Assembly: GCA_026874595.1 (NCBI GenBank)
Contig: CM049322.1
Span: 48,337,340 to 48,401,339 of the forward strand
DNA: 64,000 bases
Source of the DNA: Sipunculus nudus
Taxonomy: Eukaryota; Annelida; Sipuncula; Golfingiida; Sipunculidae
Direction of reading: 5' to 3'
In this document: positions 38,046 through 46,158 of the stretch, in pieces
Layout of the letters: each line of letters starts with the position of its first letter
Position numbering within the stretch: position 1 is the stretch's first letter
Position numbers and translations under genes: made by a program
Notes under the pieces: model-generated
Told to the model about the DNA's origin: nothing
The model's input: only the letters and a program-made list of their open reading frames with translations
Databases searched by the model: none

Positions 38046-41000
38046 TGCATTGAAATTGTATATCTCAAAGTTATAACCTTGGGTCTACAATTTGTTTATT
38101 ACACTTGAAAATACCTATACTTACACATATCTACATTTTTGTATCGTGTAGGCTTTATAAGTACATTCTCCCAGCGCTGCTGTGTTATAAGATATACGAC
38201 AGAGGACTTTTTACGGCTAGCACCACAAAGCGTTATATACACGTAAACGCAGAGAGAGAAGGGCGTACAAAAAAAAAAGAAAACAAAAACAGACACACAA
38301 ACGAACAGACGCCACATGTAGCAATACAAATGACAGTAAATTATGTAGATTGGTGCCCTGCTCAAAGGAGGAACCAATCTACAATAAAAATAATTTTAAT
38401 ATTTTGTTGTCTAATATCTTTATGCCAGTTGAATATATATTAATGGTACAATGCTTTGTAAATAGCTTATTTCATGATGCATTAATCAGATAAAATGCAG
38501 CATCATAACGAAGGATTGTAACTTAACGAATAATATTACGCTCTGAAAGAGAATCCATAATATTAAATGGTATATTTATAACAGAAATACCCTATTTATA
38601 CTGGTACCAAAAGCTTATGGGATCCTCAGCAAACATTACATATAGTTGTAAACGACATAATAAAGCAAGCATTACAAACAGCGTCGGGTACCAGTCTAAA
38701 TTTAAAGTACATATCACGTGACTCATGCATCAGCGTGAAAAATGGGCAGGTTATCGTTCATTGAAATTTGAACTTTGAATTGGTCTCCCAAATAATTAAG
38801 GGTTTTAAAAATTCATTATAACCAAATCTGATATTGGATTTAAAATGAATCAAAATAATTAAAAATTATAAAAAGCCATCTACCCGGCGGAGCCTTTAAT
38901 ATATTTACACTTTGGGTGAAGATCTGTAATTAATTTATTGACTTCCAACCTTGCCAGGTTCCAACCTGTACCTTCTAGTTTGGTATTTCCATACCTTACA
39001 CCACCGATCACTAAAATCAAGTTATCATAAGTACACATATGTCAGATTATTGTATTTTCATTACTGACAAGACGTTGATGGGGTTGACCTACCTCAGCCT
39101 GTTGTAGTCTATGATTTTCTTCTGAGCGTTGTATATCTGTTCCTTAATATCTGAGATGTCCTTCCGACACTTCTCGACCTCAATCAGCTTCAGTCCTTCA
39201 ACTAATTAAACATAATCACCATTAATGAGTGAACTGTGATACCCCCAGAACTATATTACAAAGAAGTTTATTGTTAAATTAGACCTGTAGCCTGAGCCTG
39301 CATGGAGACCTGCGCCAGTATCCAAATGATCAAACTTCCCTGTCTCAAGCATGGCTAGATTACAGCTAGGTCAGTTGTAGAAGAAATACGGTCCTTATTA
39401 CCAGTGAATGACATTTTAATGAATCATTTCGTTGGTGTTAACCTAACCTCCACAAAAGTTTAATAAAACCATTTATTACTTTTTTAAGATAAAAGGCAAA
39501 CATACAAACCAACCAACGGGAAAATATGCCTTCGTCAAATGCTTAACTATAATAAATATACTGTGCCCGAGACTCCACGGACCGGGTACCACAGAAACAT
39601 CACCAGTATAATGCGATTTTTTTTTATTATTATTTCGAAGTTTTCTAAAGGTTGTCACAGCAAATAACACACAGTATCCAGGAAACTTTACTCCACCTAA
39701 AGATGGCTAATCAAATGGCATTTAAATCCCATTTCTTATACAAAAACCACTTTCGGGGTTCTCGGATTGCCAATTATTATGACGAGCAAAACCAAACTGG
39801 AGGCATTTAGTAGATTAATACATCATATTGGGTCTGACCTCAGACCTTTCATGCATACAATAAAATTTCACGATTTAATGTAATACAGATTTTGAAATTC
39901 ATAATAGCTTTTAAAAAAAAACCCGTAGCTTAAATAACTATGCATGTCATATGTACTGAACAGCCAGTTATTTTACCGACAACCCTTATCCTAAATGGCT
40001 AAACAATATATGATTTAGCCGCAACCATTTTATCAATTCTAAGCTGTCACCCATGTTAAACTTCCGCTGAGTAAATAAAGAAACTAAATGAGGCTTTGTT
40101 CTTCACGAGAAGACGCCATTAAATATCAACCTCTAAAATCTTCCCGACAGGGTCTGCAGTGGCTTCTATCAGGCACTATATACCAGAAACAGGCTTTCAG
40201 GTAAGCGTAGGTAAGCGTATATGACGTTCGAATCTCAATCTGACGCTCCGTTCCGGGTGTAAAGAAACGGGAATTCCTGGCAGTAGGACCGAGAGAAATA
40301 AAACTGTGCCGACTACCTCAAACAAACCTGTCATTTATGTAAACAAAAATTAGCTGACCACTGACCTTTACAGTCATAATGATCATAAAATGATGCGATG
40401 ATGAAAAACACTAAAACATTAACGTTTTCAAATTGACACAGATCCTCTGCTATTGGAATCTATATACTACTTAAATTGTCCTGTCTGAACGTTTGTTTGT
40501 CCTAGAATTCCACCTCGCTATTGCTCTCGGGAGTTTGCTACCTCACAGGTCTGGGGACACACTAAGCGGCAATATACCCTTCCTCTGCTAAAAAGCTCTG
40601 AGGCTCTCAACAATTTTGCCCAAAAGACTCGGAAGGTTTTTTTTTCTTTCTCTACTAGAAGCCCTGCAGATATAAGTCTAAATAGAAACTTACTTTCCAT
40701 TCTCTTCTCTAGCACAGACAGACGTTTAGCCAGCTCGTTCTTCATCTCTTCCACCTTGAATGCCCTGGTGTGCCAATAAAATGGAAATTAAAACGAAAAT
40801 ATGACAAAATACAGACACGCCGACTTAAACACACATATATACTGTAGTTGCAATTATGCTCGCGAATGTTTCCAAATTCGCGATATTCGCGGAAGGGGAA
40901 TTGTTGCAAAAAAATAAAATCTTCGTGAATAAGAGTTCCCATTATCGAAGGCAAAGTTCAAAAGTAATCATTTAAAATTATGAATACAAATTGATTGTGT

Positions 41001-41447
41001 GTGTTTTAAACGATATCTTTCCAACTGTCTGTCATTATCAAACATTTAATAATCAAAGATTTTGTGCGCATACTATTTTATATAATTAATTCATATAATA
41101 ATGTCTGTACTCCGTGTATTGGTATTTTGTAAAATGTAACCATGACGAACTACTGAAAAAGGAAAAACCTCGAAATTTAACCCCGCAATTATGAAGACAA
41201 CCACAGTGTATTACGGTACATAGAATATGAAAGATATAAACAATAAAAGAAAAGAAAACGAAAAATATGAAAACATACACACACGCCATGCACATATACA
41301 TAAATATATGTATATATATGTTCATATATATAATATATTCGTGTATTTATACATTCAAACAAGTTATAACACTATCTATGTATATATAAACATTATATAT
41401 ATATATATATATATATATACTAGTATATATATATATATATATATATT

Positions 41448-41504
<57 letters not shown>

Positions 41505-44500
41505 ACCTTGTTGTCGAAGAAAATTATAATAAAGCTTATCCAAGGTTTGACACAAGCGGGGATTTTATAAAGTAATAATTCAAATTCGAACTTCCAGCAA
41601 TTAATCTCGAAACAAGTAGGTATTCGAAGGTATATATCCCTTAGGCCAAAAAAAAAATAAAAGGTAAGGTTCTCAGGCACCTCCCGCATCATTTTTAACC
41701 CCCCGCATCGAAAATATTTATTTTGATTTTCATCTTTCAAGAAGTTAAAATAATATAATTTCGATAAGATTTCCTTTGTTATGTAGTGCTTCTACTTGTT
41801 TGCAAAATATTCTGTTATTTTCATGCTTTTCCCTAATCATATGACATTTTATCGAAACATTTTTTGTAAAAAAAGAAGTGCCTGAGAACCATACCTTTTT
41901 TGCCTAAGTACTAAATAAAATTATTTTATAATTTACAGATACTAAAGCAAATATGACATATTTAAGAAACTTTAATGCTTCTCTGACAAAAATGATGAAG
42001 CTCTTGGCTCTATGATCAATAGCAAATGTAGATTTACATCTGTTTTCCTAAATGTCACTGTCTATATAGGTGAATAAACATGTTTCAATAAACTCCTGGA
42101 CGATAAATAACGGAGACCCTGGGGCAGTATGGGATAGGTAATGATGCGCATGTCGTGATAATAAGCTAAAATTTTTATCTGTAACTGATCCCGCGTGGCG
42201 TATTATATGTTTTATCTTGATTAGAACTCGATACTGAGGCTGGCTGATGAGGAACGGTAAAATCACTTGACTCTCAACTGTTTTAGATGAATGCCCTTTA
42301 CCTACATCATCTCAGTTGCATCCGCAGCCGGAGTGTTCAATTCGGCGTGAATAGGAACTGCAGCGACAATTCCAGCTCAGTTACATACAAAGAAACACTC
42401 CCGTACGCTTTTGTACCAAAAGTAAACTCCATTATGTTGTACAGAAGAAGAAAAATAAACATATTCACCCTTTTAATCCGTAATATAATTCACATTAACT
42501 TTCAAACTATCATAAGTTTGAAACTGTACGAAGTTTTTATTTTACATTTTATCACTATTCAGCCTAGATATTAGCATTTACAGATTTGAAAAAAAGAGCC
42601 TTCTCTTAAATGAAACATTTGACATTTTAGTTATTAAAACTAAACTCAGGCGGTGCCTGAGAACCATACCTTTTATTTATTTATTTATTGCCTTAACTTT
42701 ATTTTTTCATTGTATTCAATGAGAATGTGCTTTCCCCGCGATCGCATAATAGTGTGTTTTGTTTGGGTAAGAATGTTCAGTGACAGACATTGATGATAGA
42801 TGTCGCTAGTTTGGCATCAAAGGTCTTTTGATTGTTTATGCCTGATACGCAACCGTCATTGTTAAATGAATAGATCTGTAATTGGGTTTCATAAGTGAAA
42901 GACCTACGTTTCAGGGAGCTGACACGAAATTTATCCGAGCGCATAACCTCACCAAGGCACCATAAAGTCTATCGATCCCGCCACTTTATCCAATAATTAA
43001 TACATGGCTGTGATATGTACTATATCTTCACGAATCAAGACACGTAATATCTCCTCAAAAGCGGCTTCGTTTCCCAATATTTTCATTGTTGGTAGTACTC
43101 TTATTTTATAGAGATAATCTAACGAAACCTCCCTGGTATGATTGTACTAACCAAAGTCCGATAATGTATACCCCGGTAAAACAACTCGATGCTTGCATCA
43201 CGGGTCAGATCTGCCAGCCAGAAGAAAGACGGTACAAGTTGGAATTTTTATCCGGTTCGGGAATTTACATCGTAAGACAACTTTGCCCTGGGCCGGATAA
43301 ATATCCTATTCGGCAATGGTTAAGAATAAAGGAAATAAAATTGTTGGATTTGGTTTCTGATCCAGATTATAAAGAAAATGGAATTTATAGTGTTAAACTT
43401 ACCACCAATATATTTAATAAAAATGTTCAGAGGTTTCATTAATACAATAGAGACAAGCAAAATTTCCTTTACCTTTACAATATGGGAAAGTACAAGTACA
43501 TTATAACCGTGTCTGTGCGGATATTTGTACATATAATTTATGATTTGTCGTAACACTTATCGAATACAAATATATCATATATCTGAATATTCCATTTTCA
43601 ATATAAAGTGGCTGTTAAATGATAATATATTAGCGAATATTAGCAAATTTGATTTAATTATAATTATTTATTTAAAATATTTATTGGGCTTAAGATCTTT
43701 AATGTCTAATGATGATTGCGGAGGTGTTCAGAAGTACGCCATTCCCGAAGGCCGACCTTTTTTCTCGCCTAATAGGTTCAAATTATAGAGTAAATCAGAA
43801 ATATCGTCACATAAAACGTCAACTAAATTATCTGATTTTTTGCACACAAAATATCTAAGTGTAGTATTGAAATTAAAAATTTAATGATAAATTTAAATAA
43901 CTAAATATTCGTATGTTTTATAACCTGCAGGCGTTTTGCTCCTCTGACATAAAAGATTCTTTGCAGATCAAAGTAAACCTTTAAGTCCAGTATAAATGCC
44001 AAACGAGTTGTGTAGCTATATTTAACCAAAAATGTAAATATAATATAAAATATTTAACCAAAAGTTTCCAGCGAAGTCCATGGGTTTAATGTCAATGAGA
44101 TTTTAAACAGTCAGTAGTTGCTGCCTGAGGGCTTTAGATACAACAGGAAACTAAAAAAGGAACACCGAACCATAATTATCGCCTTAATTAAACCTTTTGA
44201 AAGTGATAATTCTAAACTTGTTACATGTTAATGAGTTTAGAAAACATGGAAAGGAATAATGAGTGGAATGATTGTTGTTACCAATGGTTCTGACATAAAT
44301 GCAATCCCAAATGACTGTCACTCGATGCGACCGTGCGTCACCTTGCGACGCCAAACAAAGAATGGATTTCTCGATGACATTTATGGATACCTCATCAGCA
44401 GATAAACCTACTGATTAATCCGAAAGCTCTGTTTCCATGCCAGCTAATTTCATTTAGTGTAATGAATAAAGAATCCGGCTCTTTTGTTGTCCCTACAAGA

Positions 44501-46158
44501 AGAGAGGGAAATCCAGCAACAACATCGGATTTTACCTGATTCTTAAACCTCTTGGGATTAATCTTTTTCTTGTGATCGCCCCTGCCAGGCGTGAACAGAT
44601 GTGAAATCGTTACAAAGTTATTCAACGATTCATTCTAACTATGTTCATAACAGGAAGTCTATGGCTATTGGAAAGGGTGGAATAAGTTCATTCAGACTTA
44701 ATTCTAAGCTTCTTTAACACAAGGAACATGTCTAATGGGATCTTCTCATCCCAGAATTTTATATTCCTACAATAATTTAAGGATTTGGGCGTGGTTAAAA
44801 AATCGTTATTCTGCTATGAACGTTGCCGATATAGCCCTAGTCCCTTTGCCACCAAACTCTTTCCTCAAGTTGATTTTCGCATTGACGCTGCCCTTTGAGT
44901 ACATTCGTGTTACATCCCCGCGCCCTTATCGGAATTTGATAAGTTTATTTCTTCTCGTTTCTCGAAACCGCACCTAGGGCGGGCCATTTTGGGTACGTAC
45001 TAAACCTCGGATGTCATAGATCGAATGTCGTATGGGTATACTGCTGGTTTGTTTAAAGAAGTAACTCTTTTTAGAGCATGAGAAAGTCAGTGTTCTGTTG
45101 CTGATATATATGTAAGAAAATGCAGTACATCTATATCACTGAATAAACTGTATGTTTTTTTGGAAGGGAATCTCTTTAAGAAACTGTATCCCGGATCATT
45201 GGCGTCAATTTCTCTTCAAAGGGTAATTTAAAGTTGGACAACTTTTTTATGACATGTTTAATAGATTTCCAGTAATAATGAGGTTATTAAAAGGAAGGTG
45301 TTATATTTCCAGAATGGGTTAATTCTAAACCAGGTTCAGATATTTAATATTTCATAGTAAATTCAAAAATTTAACTAGTCTATAATTGTAATGTTTTAAT
45401 ATATACCATTATATAAATATTATCCTGTGAATATCTTGAGGAAGACTATGTTGACCGGCGCCCCCCCCCCCCCCCTTCTTAAATGTGGTTTTGAATACAG
45501 TATTTTGCCTGTTCCAGTTATCAATGACACCGCTGCAACCTAAATGGGCATGCGCGTGGATGGTTTGTGTGGTCGCCTCACCTGTTAAACTGTTCAGCTA
45601 CCTGAGTCAGTACCGAGTTGAACATCTCCTGGTCATCTGAAAAGATAAAACGATGTTAAGTAAATACCTATTTAAAACAAATTAGTTTAACTGATTAAAG
45701 TACTGTAGATTATTGAAGCATCACAAGAAATTGTATGCTTCATTAATATGTTTATTTTGAAAATTGGACAATGTGGAGCGTTTTTCACTGTCTTTGAAGA
45801 GAAGAAAGAATTAAACAGGGTCGTCAAAGTGGCTTAATTATACATATATGTCCCATTCCAATTCCACTGCTAATGGTTTCTTCAGTGCAACAGGACACAG
45901 TTCTGAAACCGTGCTGTCCACAATATATTTTATAAACTGCTTAGTTGTACCATTAAATAGTTCGATGGGTGTTGCATTCCTTGATTATTGAAAAATTGAA
46001 AGAAAACACTAGAAGAGCAATATATCGACCATATTGGCGGAGGGATGTGGTTTCTCCGTGCTCTTTAATATTGTATGGCCTTAAACATTCAAAATAAGAT
46101 TAAATACTTACTTCTTGCCACTCTATTGTCTTCTTTCACCTCCAGTGTATAAGGTTCG
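10239..46158 (-). CDS. PDE9A: cGMP-specific 3',5'-cyclic phosphodiesterase 9A (5' exon(s) missing; contains a duplicated alternative exon)
   Basis: PDE9A hydrolyses cGMP to 5'-GMP with high affinity. On the - strand the exons are 46112-46158, 45582-45636, 40694-40764, 39093-39201, 31687-31753, 29129-29203, 26659-26745, 23640-23827, 22522-22678, then 20382-20495 or 16057-16170, then 13780-13884, 12192-12320, 11272-11373 and 10239-10301. One isoform reads 455 residues with no stop, and all splice sites are GT-AG. In this reading the metal and acid residues fall at H183, H187, H223, D224 and D333, and the nucleotide-clamp residues at Q384 and F387. As I recall human PDE9A numbering (H252, H256, H292, D293, D402, Q453, F456), the offset is a constant 69, so about 69 N-terminal residues are absent. 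Residues 35-95 form a charged, probably coiled-coil segment. Neither a first exon nor a promoter was found. Confidence 0.95.
11272..11373 (-). CDS. PDE9A: PDE9A exon (C-terminal helix)
   Basis: Acceptor TTTGTAG and donor GTAAAA flank it, phase 0 at both ends. It reads [20 protein letters not shown] and then [14 protein letters not shown]. The LFPxxExxMxxPLxxxRDxYExLKR pattern is the last helix of the PDE9A catalytic domain. Confidence 0.93.
12192..12320 (-). CDS. PDE9A: PDE9A exon (invariant glutamine)
   Basis: Acceptor GTTCCAG and donor GTAATT flank it, phase 0 at both ends. It reads [20 protein letters not shown] and then the [17 protein letters not shown] block. It contains the invariant purine-binding glutamine (Q384) and the clamp phenylalanine (F387). 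Confidence 0.97.
13581..13696. repeat. (GAAA)n microsatellite
   Basis: This is a purine-only run of GAAA and AGAAA units on the + strand, 84 nt from the 3' end of the KCCDIS exon, inside the following intron. Reading the - strand gives a meaningless F/S/L-rich ORF. Confidence 0.95.
13780..13884 (-). CDS. PDE9A: PDE9A exon ([11 protein letters not shown])
   Basis: Acceptor TTCTAG and donor GTATAT flank it, phase 0 at both ends. It reads [20 protein letters not shown] and then [15 protein letters not shown]. It holds the metal-binding aspartate (D333) and the asparagine three residues on, plus the pocket leucines and tyrosine in LLEEYF. Upstream bases reading through on the same frame are intronic. 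Confidence 0.97.
14725..15735. repeat. 29-bp minisatellite, about 1 kb
   Basis: More than thirty imperfect units of about 29 bp are present, with a typical unit GTCTGTAGGGAGGCGTGTCT followed by ATGACATAC. A short stretch near 15459-15500 carries the unit in reverse orientation, and a G homopolymer occurs at about 15596-15607. The unit is CpG-containing and much richer in G than the surrounding intron. Confidence 0.92.
15757..15795. repeat. (TA)n microsatellite
   Basis: A TA dinucleotide run adjoins the 29-bp minisatellite in the same intron. Confidence 0.95.
16057..16170 (-). CDS. PDE9A: PDE9A alternative exon A (second in transcript order)
   Basis: It has 114 nt (38 codons), phase 0 at both ends, acceptor CTGTAG and donor GTAACT. 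It reads [20 protein letters not shown] and then [18 protein letters not shown]. It encodes the same residues 286-323 as exon B. From memory of the human sequence (23 versus 18 matching positions of 38), this cassette is the more canonical PDE9A form, particularly at FDF-xxEEH. Both cassettes keep every residue of [10 protein letters not shown]. Confidence 0.95.
17758..18058 (+). mobile_element. tRNA-derived SINE
   Basis: It begins CCGGCTTCAGCGGTTCAG, has a degenerate box B (GAGTTTGATTCTCGGGAGG), then TTTTCACGGTCGGCTCC, GGGAAGGCCGTGCC, TTTAGGGGGTTCCTCAGTGG and ATGACCCAGCAATGGGA. It ends near TACCGCCCTGTCAAGTAG, matching the 2455-2783 copy read on its - strand. A further tRNA-like head (GGGGGCGTAGCTCAGCGGTT) begins at 17641, just upstream, and may be a nested or partial copy. 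Confidence 0.8.
18740..19500. repeat. unclassified GC-rich repeat region with opposing words
   Basis: Recurrent words occur in both orientations: CCGGCCAGAAAAATC, TGCCGGATTTTTTG, GATTTTCCGGCCGATTTT, CCGCCTGCTTAAAAAATCC and GGCAGATTTTTG. A tRNA-like start (GGGCGTAGCCTTATGATTAA) lies near 18756. It looks like a degenerate mobile element but no clean boundaries were found. Confidence 0.4.
20382..20495 (-). CDS. PDE9A: PDE9A alternative exon B (first in transcript order)
   Basis: It has 114 nt (38 codons), phase 0 at both ends, acceptor GTTTTAG and donor GTATGG. It reads [20 protein letters not shown] and then [18 protein letters not shown]. It occupies residues 286-323 of the reading, the segment holding [10 protein letters not shown], whose methionine aligns with the active-site M365 of human PDE9A. 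It is equivalent in length, phase and position to the exon at 16057-16170 and shares 20 of 38 residues with it, so transcripts should include one or the other. The + strand ORF over the same bases is a shadow. Confidence 0.93.
20496..22521 (-). other. PDE9A intron upstream of alternative exon B
   Basis: This 2.0-kb AT-rich intron contains one pogo-like MITE (22147-22315). Short AT-rich repeats resembling one another (GTAATCA.TGAAATAT words) lie at 20510-20700. Confidence 0.65.
22147..22315. mobile_element. pogo/Tigger-like MITE, copy 2
   Basis: The left end CAGTGAAACCCCACC follows a TA. The interior matches copy 1 (CAATTGCGACCACCC, ACAATTACGACCAAC, TTTCTTGGTC, ATTTCACAAATACGAC). The right end GGTGGTCGTAATTGTGGGGTT lacks the last terminal bases. 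Confidence 0.7.
22522..22678 (-). CDS. PDE9A: PDE9A exon ([12 protein letters not shown])
   Basis: Acceptor CCTCCAG and donor GTGAGT flank it. After completing the threonine codon it reads [37 protein letters not shown] and FKRIRA. SPLENHH is a class I PDE hallmark. It ends in phase 0, immediately before the duplicated exon pair, so either of the two next exons joins in frame. Confidence 0.97.
22679..23639 (-). other. PDE9A intron (SPLENHH / HDLDHPG)
   Basis: A 961-nt intron in which no repeat or gene was recognised. Confidence 0.6.
23640..23827 (-). CDS. PDE9A: PDE9A exon (HNFRH and HDLDHPG metal-site motifs)
   Basis: Acceptor TACTAG and donor GTACGT flank it. It carries [17 protein letters not shown] with the general-acid histidine (H183) and metal ligand H187. 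Further on, [13 protein letters not shown] carries metal ligands H223 and D224. The intervening residues MMYGMINL and [13 protein letters not shown] fit the family. It ends with two bases of a threonine codon. Confidence 0.97.
24380..24960. repeat. TGACCT-rich dispersed repeat, degenerate
   Basis: Several imperfect blocks recur: GTGACCCTGATCTTTGACC near 24560, CCTTATGACCTCAGG near 24725 and CTTTGACCTCCTGACCTC near 24847. They alternate with CCTATTAG(T/C)AGGTGAGCT-like and ATGTGACAGATGAAAGGT-like words. The pattern resembles a widespread invertebrate repeat, recognised from general experience only. Confidence 0.4.
25626..25975 (+). pseudogene. LINE 3' end (reverse-transcriptase ORF tail and A/T-rich tail)
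   Basis: The + strand reads [20 protein letters not shown] followed by [20 protein letters not shown]. After a frameshift it reads [16 protein letters not shown]. YxPSRxLxSSxQxLLxxPxxxLxxFGDxAFxxxAPxLWNxLP is the typical C-terminal tail of non-LTR retrotransposon ORF2 proteins of the CR1/Jockey/RTE kind. The 3' terminus has a GCGCTTTATAAATG box and an ATTATAATT microsatellite, typical of LINE ends. It is 5'-truncated and frameshifted, hence dead. Confidence 0.75.
26094..26390. repeat. dispersed repeat with ACGG microsatellite tail
   Basis: It contains ATGTGACCTTTGACCCCATA and a GGTGACACTAAAA-like segment (GGCGACACTAAAAATTAACG), then a tail of GGACGGACAGACGGACGG at 26330-26352. This layout resembles an ACGG-tailed family common in mollusc genomes; family naming is not possible without a search. 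Confidence 0.45.
26659..26745 (-). CDS. PDE9A: PDE9A exon ([11 protein letters not shown])
   Basis: Acceptor ATTGCAG and donor GTAAGT flank it. It reads [20 protein letters not shown] followed by NPVTLKRWL, phase 0 at both ends. It closely matches the PDE9A helix before the first catalytic histidine. Confidence 0.95.
26746..29128 (-). other. PDE9A intron (LEHMYHELG / [11 protein letters not shown])
   Basis: This 2.4-kb intron carries the 705-bp fold-back element (27175-27879). The rest includes a relatively GC-rich stretch (about 28690-28960) with no recognisable function. Confidence 0.65.
27175..27879. mobile_element. Harbinger-like fold-back MITE, 705 bp
   Basis: Inverted ends of about 58 bp match with a single internal mismatch. 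Both start AGGCCGTGTCACACAG and continue GTTGACGCATAAATTGCGC and ATAATGTACGCATAAAAT. The element is flanked by TTA on each side (27172-27174 and 27880-27882), the target site typical of PIF/Harbinger. The interior is made of short (T/C)GCGTATGAA- and TACGCATAA-like words in both orientations. It encodes nothing. Confidence 0.88.
29129..29203 (-). CDS. PDE9A: PDE9A exon (start of catalytic domain)
   Basis: Acceptor TTTCAG (strictly TGTTCAG) and donor GTAGGA flank it. It reads [18 protein letters not shown] followed by WHWEPNE, in phase 0 at both ends. SxETIxxLxxPTFDxWxWEPNE is the conserved entry to the PDE9A catalytic domain. Confidence 0.95.
29204..31686 (-). other. PDE9A intron (WHWEPNE / basic linker)
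   Basis: This 2.5-kb AT-rich intron contains a 19-bp tandem repeat (about 30745-31075). Nothing else was recognised. Confidence 0.65.
30745..31075. repeat. imperfect 19-bp tandem repeat
   Basis: Units of the form AGACGTAAAGTACTATATA repeat about every 19 bp at 30830-30920. Degenerate relatives (TTAGACGTAAAGTGCAGTA and similar) spread on both sides. Confidence 0.8.
31687..31753 (-). CDS. PDE9A: PDE9A exon (basic linker)
   Basis: Acceptor CTTTAG and donor GTAACC flank it. It reads [22 protein letters not shown] after the split serine codon. This is the variable basic linker before the catalytic domain; only the final (V/I)PxxxK part resembles other PDE9A proteins. Phase agreement with both neighbours and its position support the call. 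Confidence 0.8.
33592..33660. repeat. (TA)n microsatellite
   Basis: A 69-bp uninterrupted TA run. Confidence 0.97.
34760..35078 (+). mobile_element. tRNA-derived SINE, best preserved copy
   Basis: The head CCGGCTTCTGTGGCTCAGGG and box B GTGGGTTCGAATCTCAGCC are near canonical for RNA polymerase III promoters. The body continues CACGGTCGGCCCCC, GTGAGCGCTTTGCAGG, GGAAGGCTGTGCCCCACAGC, GGGGGGTTCCTCGGTGTTAT and GACCCAGCAATGGGGATG. It ends GCTACCGCCCCCCTC. It is the best in-window reference for the family. Confidence 0.85.
35480..35680 (-). mobile_element. tRNA-related SINE of a second family
   Basis: The - strand reads GTAGCCTGGAGGTTAAGGCG (box A region) and TCCTCGGTTCGAACCTCGCC (box B). It then has GGTCCCTCCATGG and a hairpin-forming tail in which CTTCTGGATTTTTCC opposes AAATCCAGAAGG. 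There is no proper acceptor or anticodon stem, so it is a retroposon and not a tRNA gene. Confidence 0.6.
35986..36440 (+). pseudogene. possible LINE ORF2 remnant, many breaks
   Basis: [11 protein letters not shown] near 35993 resembles the (L)DxVQRRAxRL segment of LINE reverse transcriptases. After frame changes, [15 protein letters not shown] and a segment resembling AxFLLRDHA follow in an order that fits the RT C-terminal region. Several stops and frameshifts interrupt it. The call is tentative. Confidence 0.35.
37989..38043. repeat. (TA)n microsatellite
   Basis: An uninterrupted TA run. Confidence 0.97.
39093..39201 (-). CDS. PDE9A: PDE9A exon (coiled-coil segment 2)
   Basis: Acceptor TAATTAG and donor GTAGGT flank it. 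It reads [20 protein letters not shown] and then [15 protein letters not shown]. The EGLKxxExEKCxxDI block is characteristic of PDE9A. It enters with TT completing an isoleucine codon and leaves with AG. Confidence 0.92.
39202..40693 (-). other. PDE9A intron between coiled-coil exons
   Basis: A 1.5-kb AT-rich intron in which no repeat or gene was recognised. Confidence 0.6.
40694..40764 (-). CDS. PDE9A: PDE9A exon (coiled-coil segment 1)
   Basis: Acceptor CACCAG and donor GTAAGT flank it. It reads [20 protein letters not shown] followed by RME, with heptad-like leucine spacing. It matches the (I/V)xELKxExAxxLxVLEKR pattern of PDE9A. Split codons on both sides agree with the neighbours. Confidence 0.92.
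41396..41500. repeat. compound (TA)n-(AG)n microsatellite
   Basis: TA runs at 41396-41447 are interrupted once by CTAG, then an uninterrupted AG run spans 41449-41500. Confidence 0.95.
41641..41907. mobile_element. TIR-bearing MITE, complete copy
   Basis: The left end TTAGGCC-A/T-rich-GGTAAGGTTCTCAGGCACC and the right end GTGCCTGAGAACCATACC-TTTTTTGCCTAA form inverted repeats of about 30 bp. The 267-bp interior matches the truncated copy at 9450-9695. It has no ORF. Superfamily is undetermined. Confidence 0.8.
42652..42695. mobile_element. solo right end of the same MITE
   Basis: GGTGCCTGAGAACCATACC, then an A/T stretch of TTTA repeats, then TTGCCTTA repeats the right terminus of the 41641-41907 element, with no body attached. 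Confidence 0.65.
43086..43442 (+). other. unrecognised ORF, 118 codons
   Basis: This single open frame on the + strand lies inside a PDE9A intron, on the opposite strand. It includes [38 protein letters not shown] and [18 protein letters not shown]. The composition is more protein-like than the neighbouring ORFs, but no family is recognised, no promoter is visible, and chance or an old mobile-element fragment is as likely as a gene. Confidence 0.2.
45582..45636 (-). CDS. PDE9A: PDE9A exon (SVL-QVAEQF segment)
   Basis: Acceptor TTTTCAG and donor GTGAGG flank it. It reads [17 protein letters not shown] and ends AG, completed to R by the next exon. The SVLxQVAEQFxRAFK block is a clear PDE9A N-terminal signature. 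Confidence 0.9.
45637..46111 (-). other. PDE9A intron, 475 nt
   Basis: A short AT-rich intron between the two most 5' exons found. Nothing was recognised in it. Confidence 0.65.
46112..46158 (-). CDS. PDE9A: PDE9A exon, most 5' one found
   Basis: Acceptor TTTGCAG and donor GTAAGT flank it. It reads [15 protein letters not shown] between split codons (first base C of a preceding codon; last base A completed to N by the next exon). This corresponds to the segment just before the helical N-terminal region of PDE9A. The similarity is modest by itself; the phase match and position carry the call. Confidence 0.75.

Larger units (their letters stand above)
31754..39092 (-). other. largest internal PDE9A intron found (7.3 kb)
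   Basis: It holds TA microsatellites (33592-33660, 37989-38043), a full-length SINE (34760-35078), a second tRNA-like SINE (35480-35680) and a possible LINE remnant (35986-36440). ORFs of 60-110 codons here show no family resemblance. Confidence 0.65.
40765..45581 (-). other. PDE9A intron (4.8 kb)
   Basis: It contains adjoining TA and GA microsatellites (41396-41500), a complete TIR MITE (41641-41907), a solo MITE end (42652-42695) and a C homopolymer near 45463-45476. An unrecognised + strand ORF lies at 43086-43442. Confidence 0.65.

Noticed and set aside
44536-44581. A 46-nt segment on the - strand with exon-like borders (GGCAG acceptor, GTAAAA donor) reading [15 protein letters not shown], between two PDE9A exons.
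   Set aside because: Inclusion after exon 45582-45636 would shift the frame and give a stop within the next exon. It has no PDE9A similarity. It could be a poison exon, but nothing beyond the borders supports it.
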